Assembly: GCF_945952095.1 (NCBI RefSeq)
Contig: NZ_CAMFHL010000106.1
Coordinates: 1-22,071, forward strand
Direction of reading: 5' to 3'
Length of the DNA: 22,071 bases
Origin: an uncultured Arsenicibacter sp.
GTDB taxonomy: Bacteria; Bacteroidota; Bacteroidia; Cytophagales; Spirosomataceae
A model generated the notes under the pieces. The model worked only from the letters and a program-made list of their open reading frames with translations. It searched no databases and was not told the origin of the DNA. The position numbers and the translations under genes are program-made. Within the stretch, counting starts at the first letter, position 1; each line of letters opens with the position of its first letter. Shown here piece by piece: positions 1-7,992 of this stretch.

Positions 1-492
1 GGAGAAGACATCGGTTGTATCTTCGTAGGCATCCCGCAGAATGACCGACGCCATCGTGATCATTGCCCGCTTCAGGGCATGTTCCGAAATTACACGGGCG
101 TGATATTCAATATTGGCCGCCGAGTTAACGCGGATCGTCAGCTCTGAAATGTAGGTAGCGCCACCAACGAACTCCAGTTCACCCGCCTTCCGGAGTTGCT
201 GCGTAACCGTCAGCAAATCAATCGGTTCAGAATTAGCGAACAGTGTTAGAATCGCATTATAGATGCGTTGATGAGACTCTTTATAAAATGTTTCCGGCTT
301 TAAAATGTCGACTACGGCGGACAGCGCATCTTTTTCAATCATCAATGCTCCCAATACCGCCTCCTCTACATCTACCGCCTGAGGAGGTAATTTACCCAAA
401 CCCGTATCGAGCCAGTGATTGCCTGACTGCGACCGGCTTCCAAACTGAGATGCCGCTTTGCGTAAGTGTTGATTAGGACGTGCGTTTTCCAT
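1..492 (-). CDS. dnaB: Replicative DNA helicase DnaB, N-terminal part (runs off left edge)
   Basis: Reading leftward from the ATG at 490-492 gives 164 codons without a stop, open at the window edge. The protein starts MENARPNQH and, after a polar lead of about 30 residues, has the DnaB N-terminal signature: LPPQAVDVEEAVLGALMIEK, then a helical region with PETFYKESHQRIYNAI, LFANSEPIDLLTVTQQLRK and ARVISEHALKRAMI. This is the N-terminal helical domain used for hexamer assembly and primase contact. The RecA-like ATPase domain would lie outside the window. DnaB unwinds DNA ahead of the replication fork. No Shine-Dalgarno sequence is visible, as is usual in Bacteroidota. The gene is divergent from phoH across 278 bases. 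The identification rests on the N-terminal domain only, but the motif order is characteristic. Confidence 0.92.
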   Translation of the reverse strand, partial: MENARPNQHLRKAASQFGSRSQSGNHWLDTGLGKLPPQAVDVEEAVLGALMIEKDALSAVVDILKPETFYKESHQRIYNAILTLFANSEPIDLLTVTQQLRKAGELEFVGGATYISELTIRVNSAANIEYHARVISEHALKRAMITMASVILRDAYEDTTDVFS

Positions 493-770
493 GACTAATG
501 CAATTTTACGGAATTCATCGCAGTTATGATAGCAACGCTACCGATTGTTTCTTAACAATCCGGTAATACAGCCAACGTAACCGGCTGACGGTAAAACAAA
601 TGCAATGTGTAAACGTCTTCAGGAATTGTTTAACCGGATGCGCTCATCTTTTTATCCCGCTGAGCAATAACCATTCCGTAAGACAGTCGTCTGAACTTTG
701 AATATTTTTTTGTTCTTTTTTGTTGTAAAGTTAGCCTGACACTTTAAATTTATCTATCACAATTAACAGC
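493..770. promoter_or_regulatory. Divergent dnaB/phoH intergenic region with a small hairpin
   Basis: This AT-rich 278-base gap separates two divergent genes and must hold both their promoters. I found no perfect TTG-N20-TAnnTTTG match on either strand. The stretch at about 700-760 is very T-rich and is the likely start area for phoH. A perfect inverted repeat lies at 543-549 and 554-560 (GATTGTT / AACAATC, 4-base loop). It would fall in the dnaB leader or promoter. No further ORF is supported here. Confidence 0.4.
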
Positions 771-1730
771 TTGACGCATTTGGTTGAAAAAGTAATAACC
801 CTCGACAATGTCTCGCTCATTGATTTTCTGGGCGTTGAAAACAACAACATTAAACAGATTGCGGCCGCGTTTCCGATGAGTAAAATCATTTCACGCGGAA
901 ATGAAATACGCATAAAAGGAACGACACCTGAAATCTCCCGTATTTCAGATATTCTGGAATCGCTCCTGCAACATTATCAAACCTACGGGAAGCTTACGCA
1001 TGAAAATGTAAAAACATACCTGAATGGTAACCCTGAGGCTAACCGGCTTGCAGCAGACGTTTCGGATGAAGATGTGCTGGTATATGGTACGAAAGGGATT
1101 GTGGTACGCGCGCGGACTGCCAACCAGAAAAAGCTGGTAGAGGCCGCCGAAAAAGCTGATCTTGTCTTTGCCATCGGCCCCGCCGGTACCGGTAAAACCT
1201 ATACTGCCGTTGCCATTGCGGTCCGGGCGCTTAAGAATAAGGAAGTCCGTAAAATCATCATAACCCGTCCGGCCGTTGAAGCCGGTGAAAACCTCGGGTT
1301 TCTGCCGGGGGATCTGAAAGAAAAAATCGATCCCTACCTGCGTCCGATTTACGATGCGCTTGATGATATGATTCCGGCCGAAAAGCTGAAACTGTATCTC
1401 GAAAACCGGACCATTGAAATTGCCCCCCTCGCCTACATGCGCGGACGGACGCTGAATAACGCCTTTATCCTGCTCGACGAAGCACAGAACACAACGCCGA
1501 TGCAGATGAAGATGTTTTTAACCCGGATGGGCCCTAATTCAAAAGCGATTATTACCGGTGACCGCTCTCAGATTGACTTACCGAATAAGCAAAAGTCAGG
1601 CCTGATCGAATCTGTTAACGTATTGAAAAATATCAAGGGTATATCCTTCGTTGAACTGGACGGACGGGATGTTGTTCGTCACCGACTTGTTAAAGACATT
1701 ATCAAAGCTTATGAAGATGCAGGCCAGTAA
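771..1730 (+). CDS. phoH: PhoH family ATPase
   Basis: This 319-residue protein has the PhoH P-loop ATPase core. Walker A is GPAGTGKT at residues 136-143, followed by TRPAVEAGENLGFLPGDL, a family hallmark. Walker B is FILLDEAQN near 232-240, followed by a Thr-Thr-x-Met-Gln-Met-Lys-Met helix and a sensor-like ITGDRSQIDLP. The N-terminal 110 residues (EKVITLDNVSLIDFLGVENNN) match the usual Bacteroidota PhoH leader domain. PhoH proteins are cytosolic ATPases linked to RNA metabolism and stress, and their exact reaction is unsettled. The start is uncertain: TTG at 771 or TTG at 780, the latter giving MVEKVITL, and there is no ATG before the conserved part. The 3' end overlaps the next gene by 20 bases if that gene starts at 1711, so the two are probably translated from one transcript. 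Confidence 0.93.
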   Translation: MTHLVEKVITLDNVSLIDFLGVENNNIKQIAAAFPMSKIISRGNEIRIKGTTPEISRISDILESLLQHYQTYGKLTHENVKTYLNGNPEANRLAADVSDEDVLVYGTKGIVVRARTANQKKLVEAAEKADLVFAIGPAGTGKTYTAVAIAVRALKNKEVRKIIITRPAVEAGENLGFLPGDLKEKIDPYLRPIYDALDDMIPAEKLKLYLENRTIEIAPLAYMRGRTLNNAFILLDEAQNTTPMQMKMFLTRMGPNSKAIITGDRSQIDLPNKQKSGLIESVNVLKNIKGISFVELDGRDVVRHRLVKDIIKAYEDAGQ

Positions 1731-3072
1731 GGCAGCGAGTCAACGTAAAGGGCAGTGGGCAGCCGTTAAAATGGCAGCCTGCTGCCTTTTCTCTCTTTTA
1801 ACCATTTCACAATCCGTTGCACAAAATGCAGAACCGGTTAATCCAAACCGCTGCGGAACCGCTGATTATGAACAATTTTTACAGAAAGTACACCCGCTGC
1901 GCCGCAAGCAGATTGAAACCCTTAACCAGAATATACAGCGTTTTTCGGATCTGAAAGCGCAGGGACGCATTGCGCAATCAACGGATGAGACCGTTTACCG
2001 GATTCCCGTTGTTGTGCATGTCATTCACAACAACACCTCAAATTTTATCGGCGGCAGTAATAACCCTAACATTACAGAAGCTCAGATTCAGGATCAGATC
2101 GCGGTACTGAACGAAGATTTTCGACGGAAAGAGGGCACTAAGGGCTATAACACCAGTCCTATTGGTTCCGATACCGGGATTGAATTTTATCTGGCGACAA
2201 CGGATCCGTCCGGAAACGCCACATCGGGCATTACCCGAACGTATTATAACCGGAGCGAATTCAATGTTAATTCTGACTGGGAACTGGCATCGAGCATTGC
2301 CTATTGGCCAAGTGATAAGTACCTGAACATCTGGGTTGTTCCCAAACTCAATAACGACTACCTTGGCTTTGCCAAATACCCCACTGCCGCCGACACATTG
2401 AAGGGGCTTAGCATTACCACTGACGAAAAAACGGATGGTTTGCTGATCAGTTCCCTTGTTTTCGGACGCGTTTGCCCGTCACAATACCGGTACAACTGTC
2501 TGGGACGGACAGCCACCCACGAAATCGGTCACTGGCTGGGGCTGATTCACACCTGGGGTGATGCTTTCTGCGGGAATGATTATGTGTATGATACACCGGT
2601 TACCGAAAGCAGTTATACCGGTACGACCTGTACCGATGTTTACTCAAATTGTTCGGGAACCCGTACCCGCAACCTTATTGAAAACTATATGGACTATTCG
2701 CCTGACTTTTGCATGAATATGTTTACCAAAGGTCAGCGGGAGCGGATGCGTGCCGTTCTGCAGTTAAGTCCGCGCCGGGTGAAACTGGTACAGGCTTCCA
2801 GCGGGCCATTGCCCGAAAGCGATGCGCTGACGGTAAATATTGCCAATCCGGTTACGAATTCAACGGCGGATGCGCAAATTCTGTTTAAGGGCTCCAAGGC
2901 CTTTACGGTAGAATTGTATGACGTAACGGGTAGACTGGTTTATCAGAACGGCTACGCTGCTACGACCAGTACAACGATTTCACTGAGCATGGCTAACTAC
3001 CAGGCAGGTTCGTACATTTTACGGGTAAAAGCCGATCAGGAAACCGTCAGTAAACGATTGCTGGTTCTTTGA
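1711..3072 (+). CDS. Secreted M43 (pappalysin-like) zinc metalloprotease with T9SS sorting domain
   Basis: With the ATG at 1711 the product has 453 residues. It starts with a long basic n-region and a hydrophobic segment (CCLFSLLTISQSVAQ), a signal peptide with likely cleavage after VAQ. The catalytic zinc motif HEIGHWLGLIH is at residues 270-280 (HExxHxxGxxH of metzincins). Downstream ENYMDYSPDFCMNMFTKGQ supplies the Met-turn and M43 cysteines. The region around PVVVHVIHNN and IQDQIAVLNEDFRRK is typical of M43 cytophagalysins. The last ~80 residues are a type A C-terminal sorting domain (VELYDVTGRLVYQNGY, YQAGSYILRVKADQ, KRLLVL), which sends the enzyme through the type IX system to the cell surface or medium. 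The frame extends upstream to a TTG at 1651, but that would lie deep inside phoH and spoil the signal peptide. ATG 1717 and 1771 are alternatives. Confidence 0.9.
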   Translation: MKMQASKAASQRKGQWAAVKMAACCLFSLLTISQSVAQNAEPVNPNRCGTADYEQFLQKVHPLRRKQIETLNQNIQRFSDLKAQGRIAQSTDETVYRIPVVVHVIHNNTSNFIGGSNNPNITEAQIQDQIAVLNEDFRRKEGTKGYNTSPIGSDTGIEFYLATTDPSGNATSGITRTYYNRSEFNVNSDWELASSIAYWPSDKYLNIWVVPKLNNDYLGFAKYPTAADTLKGLSITTDEKTDGLLISSLVFGRVCPSQYRYNCLGRTATHEIGHWLGLIHTWGDAFCGNDYVYDTPVTESSYTGTTCTDVYSNCSGTRTRNLIENYMDYSPDFCMNMFTKGQRERMRAVLQLSPRRVKLVQASSGPLPESDALTVNIANPVTNSTADAQILFKGSKAFTVELYDVTGRLVYQNGYAATTSTTISLSMANYQAGSYILRVKADQETVSKRLLVL

Positions 3073-3128
3073 TTTGTTGTCCGGATTCGGTACTTTGCCT
3101 TAAACCATCCGACAGCATTGTCAACTGT

Positions 3129-3581
3129 ATGATTGACGTTATCCTTATTTCACAAAAAGACCATCTGGACGATGCGTTTGCCGTCCGCAGGGAAGGGTTT
3201 GTGGATGAACAAAAGGTTAGCCCGGAAGACGAAGACGACGAATTTGAAGAAACCAGCCGCCACTTTCTGGCGCTGATTGACGGTAAACCGGCCGGTACGT
3301 CGCGCTGGCGCCGGACCTCAGGGGGCATTAAACTCGAGCGGTTTGCCGTGCGAACAGCCTTCCGGGGAAAAGGAGTCGGGAAAGCGCTGGTCAAGGCCGT
3401 CCTGGACGATGTTTTCAGCGAACAGCCCGAACCGATCGAACGGATTTACCTGCACGCCCAGGTATCGGCGATGCCGCTATACGCCGGCTTTGGTTTTGTT
3501 CCGGTAGGCCCGATGTTTGAAGAATGCGCTATTCAACATTTTAAAATGATTTTGCCGCCTGCGGCGTATCCGCATAACTAA
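3129..3581 (+). CDS. GNAT family N-acetyltransferase
   Basis: The ATG at 3129 gives 150 residues starting MIDVILISQKDH. The layout is that of a compact single-domain GNAT enzyme: an N-terminal strand-helix (DDAFAVRREGFVDEQKV), a central sheet (HFLALIDGKPAGTSRWR, LERFAVRTAFRG), the acetyl-CoA pyrophosphate loop RGKGVGKAL at residues 79-87, and a C-terminal IYLHAQVSAMPLYAGFGFVPVG segment with the usual Tyr near the acetyl donor. It transfers acetyl from acetyl-CoA to an amine; the substrate cannot be told from sequence. It resembles the ElaA/YjcF-like group in length and order, which is a weak inference. The frame continues upstream to a TTG at 3069 overlapping the protease stop, but the family fold begins at 3129. 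Its TAA overlaps the comEC ATG by one base (TAATG), indicating translational coupling. Confidence 0.9.
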   Translation: MIDVILISQKDHLDDAFAVRREGFVDEQKVSPEDEDDEFEETSRHFLALIDGKPAGTSRWRRTSGGIKLERFAVRTAFRGKGVGKALVKAVLDDVFSEQPEPIERIYLHAQVSAMPLYAGFGFVPVGPMFEECAIQHFKMILPPAAYPHN

Positions 3582-5683
3582 TGACATATCCGGTTGTTCG
3601 TTTTGTCCTTGCCCTGCTGACGGGCATAGTCGCCTACGAAACCATCCCTTTACCAAAATGGCCTATTTACTTGATTGGAAGTATAGGCCTTTTTGCTTTT
3701 CTACAGGGCTTTATTCACCTGAATAACAGAGCAGTAACAACAAGAAAACTGATTCAGGAGTCAGGCGCTATCATGCTGTTTTTTATCGTAGGATGGTATA
3801 CAACATGGCAGCATGATGAGCGGAATTTTCCCCACCACCTGACACAGATAACCGACACGCTACAGGCTTACGAAGCCGTTATTACTGAACAGCCCGAGGC
3901 CCGTGCCAACAGCTATCGGGTCATTCTGGCTCTGCATCGCGGGAAAACTTCCCGTGGGTGGCAACCGGTCAGCGGAAAGGTAATTGCCTATTTCGATAAA
4001 GCAGCTGCGGCCGGTGAGCCGGTTTACGGTCAGCGCTGGCTTGTCTTTGGTGCTCCTTCGAGCGTAGAACCACCTAAAAATCCCGGCGCCCTTGATTACC
4101 AACGGTACCTGCGCCATCAGCAAATTTATTACCAGCAATTTATCCGGCCCCATCAGCGACTGCTTCTCGGTACCGAAACGGAGAATCCGGTAAAAGCGCT
4201 GGCGATCAGGCTGAACCAATGGGCAGACAGTGTGTTCGCCCGCCAGATTAGCAGCCGTACAGAATACGGTATTGTCAAAGCCATGCTGCTCGGCGCAACC
4301 GACGCGCTCGACACCGATACGTACAAGGATTACGCCACTGCCGGTGCGATTCACATTCTGTCAGTCTCGGGTCTGCATGTCAGCATTCTGTTTCTGGCCC
4401 TTACGTGGATAGTAGGCTTATTTAAACGTAAAGCCCGGTATCCGTGGCTCTGGCCCGCCATCCAGCTTTGTATCCTTTGGTTTTACGCCCTGATGACCGG
4501 GCTGGAACCGGCCGTGCTGCGTTCGGCCGGCATGTTTACGGTACTTATTGTAACCAAAGCCATGGACCGGCCGCAGGCACTGGCAAACAGTCTGGCTGTT
4601 TCGGCCCTGTTTGTGCTCTTTTTCAGTCCCTACACCTTATTTTCGGCAGGGTTTCAGTTGTCTTATCTGGCCGTAGCCGGCATCGGGGCATGGCATCCGG
4701 GGTTATATCAATCCATCACCTTTAACAATACATGGGCCAACCGGCTCTGGGAAGTTTCGTCGGTTGCGCTTGTAGCCCAGTTGATCACCTTCCCGCTGGC
4801 GATTTACTATTTCCACCAGTTCCCGACTTATTTCCTGCTGGCGAACCCGGTGGTTCTGGTCTTATCAAATCTATTACTTTATACCGGACTGGCGGCCTTG
4901 CTCCTCTCCTGGATACCCTTCATCAATACGCTGGCGGGTTTTCTGCTGCAAAAAATCGTATGGCTGATGAACGGCAGCGTCCGGCTCGTCGGGCAGTTGC
5001 CCGATGCGGCGATTGAAAACCTCTGGCTATCGACAGAAGAGCTGATTTTGCTTTACGGGCTGATTTTCGCGGCTGTTTGGGCCATAACCTCCCGAAAAGT
5101 TATGGCGCTCGGTTTGGCTGCCTGCCTCAGCTTCTGGCTATCGGGTTCACTGCTGATAGACCTGTACCAGCAGGACCGGCAGCAACGGCTTACAGTGCAT
5201 TACCTGCCTCACAATACAGCCATTAGCCTTGTCAACGGCCATACCGCTACACTACTGACCGATCTTGACGCCGCCAAAGATCCGAAAGCATTCGATTTTC
5301 ATCTTAAAAATACGTTTGGTCAGTGGGCTGTGGACCGGATTGCGCTGATCAACCCGGTTGACGACAGTACACGAACAGCCACTCCTATTCTCCGTACAGA
5401 CGCCTATACGCTTTGGGTTGTCCACGGTAAGCGTATCCTGCTGATAAACAAGTTAAGCCATACGACATTCTGGCGTTTACCAGCGGTGGTTGACTATGCA
5501 GTTATCCGCAAAAATGCGCTCAGAAACTGGCAGCAGCTCGATGGCCGCGTTGTAGCCCGTCAGGTGATTCTGGATTCGTCAAACTCGCCCCGTTTAACGG
5601 CAAGACTTTTGGCAGAAGCCAGCGCGCTGACTATTTCTTGCTACGCGGTCAATCAGGAGGGTGCCTATCTGGCGGAAAAGTAG
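3581..5683 (+). CDS. comEC: ComEC/Rec2 family DNA-uptake channel protein
   Basis: This 700-residue polytopic membrane protein has an N-terminal pair of membrane segments and a soluble DUF4131-type domain (about residues 30-180). The competence domain follows (about 225-490), with its signature AGAIHILSVSGLHVSILF around residues 254-272 and further segments such as LEPAVLRSAGMF, SAGFQLSYLAVAGI and FPTYFLLANPVV. ComEC forms the inner-membrane channel that carries single-stranded DNA inward during natural transformation. The C-terminal ~155 residues occupy the place of the metallo-beta-lactamase domain but show no HxHxDH zinc motif, so the nuclease activity seen in some homologues is probably absent. 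The start is fixed by the one-base overlap with the acetyltransferase stop. It ends 24 bases before a convergent gene. Confidence 0.93.
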   Translation: MTYPVVRFVLALLTGIVAYETIPLPKWPIYLIGSIGLFAFLQGFIHLNNRAVTTRKLIQESGAIMLFFIVGWYTTWQHDERNFPHHLTQITDTLQAYEAVITEQPEARANSYRVILALHRGKTSRGWQPVSGKVIAYFDKAAAAGEPVYGQRWLVFGAPSSVEPPKNPGALDYQRYLRHQQIYYQQFIRPHQRLLLGTETENPVKALAIRLNQWADSVFARQISSRTEYGIVKAMLLGATDALDTDTYKDYATAGAIHILSVSGLHVSILFLALTWIVGLFKRKARYPWLWPAIQLCILWFYALMTGLEPAVLRSAGMFTVLIVTKAMDRPQALANSLAVSALFVLFFSPYTLFSAGFQLSYLAVAGIGAWHPGLYQSITFNNTWANRLWEVSSVALVAQLITFPLAIYYFHQFPTYFLLANPVVLVLSNLLLYTGLAALLLSWIPFINTLAGFLLQKIVWLMNGSVRLVGQLPDAAIENLWLSTEELILLYGLIFAAVWAITSRKVMALGLAACLSFWLSGSLLIDLYQQDRQQRLTVHYLPHNTAISLVNGHTATLLTDLDAAKDPKAFDFHLKNTFGQWAVDRIALINPVDDSTRTATPILRTDAYTLWVVHGKRILLINKLSHTTFWRLPAVVDYAVIRKNALRNWQQLDGRVVARQVILDSSNSPRLTARLLAEASALTISCYAVNQEGAYLAEK

Positions 5684-5707
5684 GTGCGGTATAGCAGAAC
5701 CATCCCG

Positions 5708-6433
5708 CTAAATCACCCAGACATCATCTTTCCGGATGTAATAAAGCCGGTCGTTCCAGAAAACGCGGAGCCAGATATCAGCACTGCCAAGGATGTTGAT
5801 TTTGTTGCCCCGGCTTATGACCTCCACAACCGGAGCGGCCGAAGAAGGCTCAGCCCGTAACAGGACCTTATCGCGGTTAATGATGCCGGACTGGTATCCT
5901 TCAGGGAGATTTACGAAGATAAACAGCATAAATAGGTATCCGAAAGCAACCCATTTGTAACGCAGCGGAACCCCTTCCCGGTTATAAATCCGGATGACAA
6001 TTATGCCAAACACATACATGCCTAAGGCCAGCAGCGCCAGCAAGACATACAGTCCGTATTGCTTGTAAAAAAGGTAAAAATAGTTCAGGTCGTCCGTCTC
6101 GTACCCAATCAATCCATTGGCGCGGGCAATGTCGTTCATCTTTTGCAGGATAGACTCATTCGGGTGCCGCTCGAAATACATTTCCAGAAAATAGAGCAAT
6201 CTGGGAACGTCATTGTTTTTTTCGGCTACATAAGCCAGTTTGAGAATCATTCCGTCAGTAGCAACCTCTCCTTTGGACAATTCTGATTGATACAATGTGG
6301 CAGCGTCATTGTACAAACCTGCCGAAAACAGCGAATCAGCCCGTTTGGTCGCAGAAAAATTTTGTCCCTTAACTACAAGACAGACAGGCAAAAAGAAAAT
6401 AAATAGTATTTTTTTTAGGGTATACACTTGCAT
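5708..6433 (-). CDS. TPR-like membrane protein with C-terminal bacterial SH3 domain
   Basis: The 241-residue product begins with a signal peptide or membrane anchor (KKILFIFFLPVCLVVKG). A helical repeat region resembling tetratricopeptides follows (ADSLFSAGLYNDAATLYQSEL, LLYFLEMYFERHPNESI; residues 30-105). Two membrane helices lie at about 127-150 and 160-178, and a C-terminal SH3b domain at 185-241 (DKVLLRAEPSSAAPVVEVIS, ILGSADIWLRVFW, YYIRKDDVWVI). The layout is like the C-terminal half of BatE proteins of the Bacteroidota aerotolerance operon, but no bat neighbours are present, so I do not use that name. The SH3b domain probably faces the periplasm and may bind peptidoglycan or protein; that is inference. 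The gene converges on comEC, and its start codon overlaps the tRNA-Lys promoter on the other strand. Confidence 0.8.
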   Translation of the reverse strand: MQVYTLKKILFIFFLPVCLVVKGQNFSATKRADSLFSAGLYNDAATLYQSELSKGEVATDGMILKLAYVAEKNNDVPRLLYFLEMYFERHPNESILQKMNDIARANGLIGYETDDLNYFYLFYKQYGLYVLLALLALGMYVFGIIVIRIYNREGVPLRYKWVAFGYLFMLFIFVNLPEGYQSGIINRDKVLLRAEPSSAAPVVEVISRGNKINILGSADIWLRVFWNDRLYYIRKDDVWVI

Positions 6434-6458
6434 TTACAAATCAAAGAGCATAGTTTTG
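6428..6458 (+). promoter_or_regulatory. Promoter of tRNA-Lys
   Basis: TTG at 6428-6430, a 20-base spacer, and TAGTTTTG at 6451-6458 match the Bacteroidota primary-sigma consensus (TTG, N19-23, TAnnTTTG) exactly. Transcription would start near 6463, about 46 bases before the mature tRNA. The -33 element overlaps the start codon of the divergent SH3 gene. Confidence 0.75.
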
Positions 6459-6508
6459 CACCGCGATTCAGGGAAAGCACAACGCTGATTCATATCGCAG
6501 CCAGTGAC

Positions 6509-6581
6509 GATCTGGTAGCTCAGCTGGTAGAGCAATACACTTTTAATGTATGGGTCCTGGGTTCGAATCCCAGCCGGATCA
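6509..6581 (+). tRNA. tRNA-Lys (anticodon UUU)
   Basis: This is a 73-base cloverleaf. Acceptor arms GATCTGG / CCGGATC pair with one G-U. The D arm is GCTCAGCTGGTAGAGC. The anticodon stem ATACA/TGTAT holds loop CTTTTAA, anticodon UUU. The T arm is CTGGG-TTCGAAT-CCCAG, and the discriminator is A at 6581. CCA is not encoded and must be added after transcription. It reads both lysine codons. A strong promoter lies upstream and a terminator directly downstream. Confidence 0.97.
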
Positions 6582-6583
6582 CG

Positions 6584-6611
6584 AAAAAAGCCCCGAAACC
6601 GGGGCTTTTTT
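6584..6611. terminator. Bidirectional intrinsic terminator between tRNA-Lys and the DUF3127 gene
   Basis: A 12-base perfect inverted repeat (AAAAAAGCCCCG at 6584-6595, CGGGGCTTTTTT at 6600-6611) has a 4-base loop. The GC-rich stem is flanked by A and T runs, so it can end tRNA-Lys on the plus strand and the DUF3127 gene (stop at 6615-6617) on the minus strand. Confidence 0.92.
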
Positions 6612-6614
6612 GTT

Positions 6615-7010
6615 TTAGAACGGTAAATCATTTGATTCTTCTTCAAATGACATGCCGAACGGTGAGGCTGCCGGCTGGCCTGCCGGCCGTTCTGCCCGGG
6701 GAGCCGGTGACGACGACTCCGGACGCATTGAATCACCCTCAGCCAGTTCGATACGCCACGCACGGGCTTCCGTAAACCAACGGTCATTCCACTCCCGAGA
6801 CTCAATGTTGAATGTTACTTTCAGTGTATCGCCGGGCGTAAATTGTTTCAGATCATTTGCCTTGTCACCCCACGCAGCCAGACACACCTTTTTAGGAAAC
6901 TGATCGATGGTTTCGATAACAAACTCCTGCTTATTCCAGGCACCGTTACGACCCTGCCCTGTGACCTCCGCCAGGGTTTTAACTAATTTACCGGTTAATT
7001 CTAACGCCAT
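6615..7010 (-). CDS. DUF3127 protein with SSB-like acidic C-terminal tip
   Basis: The 131-residue protein opens MALELTGKLVKTLAEVTGQG. Residues 1-90 match the DUF3127 family, found mainly in Bacteroidota: WNKQEFVIETIDQFPKKVCL, AAWGDKANDLKQFTPGDTLK, NIESREWNDRWFTEARAW. The fold of this family is expected to be an OB-like barrel. The remaining 40 residues are a flexible Pro/Ala/Ser linker ending EEESNDLPF. That layout, an OB fold plus disordered linker plus acidic tip ending in Pro-Phe, copies single-stranded DNA-binding protein, whose tip recruits replication and repair partners. A DNA- or RNA-binding role is inferred; no function is established by the sequence. It ends at the shared terminator and is divergent from elbB. 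Confidence 0.85.
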   Translation of the reverse strand: MALELTGKLVKTLAEVTGQGRNGAWNKQEFVIETIDQFPKKVCLAAWGDKANDLKQFTPGDTLKVTFNIESREWNDRWFTEARAWRIELAEGDSMRPESSSPAPRAERPAGQPAASPFGMSFEEESNDLPF

Positions 7011-7226
7011 GTTTTAGTTGAAATTAACAGTTTGTCTACCACTGTTTACCTGCCTTTGCGCTATCAGAAGCCATTTCTGCATGATCAGAAACACCAGCGA
7101 TATGACATTGACAGTGCGGTAAACCGTGTAGGACAACCTGTTTGCTGTTTTATAAACGAAAGGTTAAAATTACGATTTTTCAGCGTTTTTTCACGATATT
7201 CCGGCCAAACAATCCCATTAAACTAC

Positions 7227-7919
7227 ATGAAAATTGGTGTTCTTTTACACGGTTCCGGCGTCTTCGACGGCACCGAAATTCAGGAAGCTGTCTTTACGTT
7301 ACTTGCACTTGCCGAGGCCGGCGCAGAGGCCGTTTGTTTTGCCCCGAATGTAGCTCAGCATCATGTACTGAACCACATAACCGGTGAAGAAATGCCGGAA
7401 ACCCGCAATGTTCTGATTGAATCAGCACGGATCGCACGCGGTCAGATTGCGGATCTGGCAACCATTTCGGCAAATGACCTTGACGGCCTTGTGATGCCGG
7501 GCGGCTTCGGCACTGCCAAAAATATTACAAACTGGGCATTTGCCGGCCCGGACGGAACGATTCTTCCTGCGGTTAAACAATTAATTCTTGACCTGGTCGC
7601 CCAACAAAAACCGATCGCCGGCCTTTGTATGAGCCCGACAACGATTGCCAGGGCACTCGAAGGATCAGGTATTAAAAGTATGCTTACCGTTGGTACTGAT
7701 GCCGAAGCATCGCCTTATGACATTGCGGGAATTGCGGGTGGTATGGAAAAAACCGGACAGATACCTGTAAAAAAATCTGTTCGTGAAATCGCGGTTGACC
7801 CGGCAACCCGCATCATTACAGCTCCCTGTTACATGATGGAAGCCAGCATTTTAGAGGTACGTACTAACATCCGGCAAGCTGTTGAGGCCATGCTGGCGTT
7901 TATACCTGCCGCCGTATAA
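7227..7919 (+). CDS. elbB: Isoprenoid biosynthesis glyoxalase ElbB
   Basis: The ATG at 7227 gives 230 residues starting MKIGVLLHGSGVFDGTEIQEA, the DJ-1/PfpI-superfamily start characteristic of ElbB. Other marks are FAPNVAQHHVLNH, ESARIARGQI, LDGLVMPGGFGTAKNI (residues 86-100), the nucleophile-elbow cysteine C134 in GLCMSP, and the late CYMMEASILEV. Length fits the family (about 217-230). E. coli ElbB has weak glyoxalase activity and was named from a link to isoprenoid synthesis; its cellular role remains unclear. The frame extends upstream to a TTG at 7032, but the extra 65 residues match nothing and the family begins exactly at 7227. No clear promoter was found in the 216-base gap shared with the divergent DUF3127 gene. 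Confidence 0.93.
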   Translation: MKIGVLLHGSGVFDGTEIQEAVFTLLALAEAGAEAVCFAPNVAQHHVLNHITGEEMPETRNVLIESARIARGQIADLATISANDLDGLVMPGGFGTAKNITNWAFAGPDGTILPAVKQLILDLVAQQKPIAGLCMSPTTIARALEGSGIKSMLTVGTDAEASPYDIAGIAGGMEKTGQIPVKKSVREIAVDPATRIITAPCYMMEASILEVRTNIRQAVEAMLAFIPAAV

Positions 7920-7943
7920 ACCTTGACTTTTTGTACAGTGGGA

Positions 7944-7974
7944 TTGACAAACGGCACAAAAACGTCTATATTTG
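7944..7974 (+). promoter_or_regulatory. Promoter of tRNA-Leu
   Basis: TTG at 7944-7946, a 20-base spacer and TATATTTG at 7967-7974 fit the Bacteroidota TTG/TAnnTTTG promoter form. The start site would be near 7979, about 14 bases before the tRNA, so the tRNA is its own transcription unit rather than part of elbB. Confidence 0.8.
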
Positions 7975-7992
7975 CACCCACTTACAGGAAAT

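Noticed and set aside
243..476. Plus-strand ORF of 77 codons at the left end
   Set aside because: It is antisense to the dnaB N-terminal domain, which is clearly recognisable on the minus strand.
6428..6775. Frames on both strands spanning the tRNA-Lys gene (115 and 123 codons)
   Set aside because: Both translate the tRNA and its terminator; coding is excluded.
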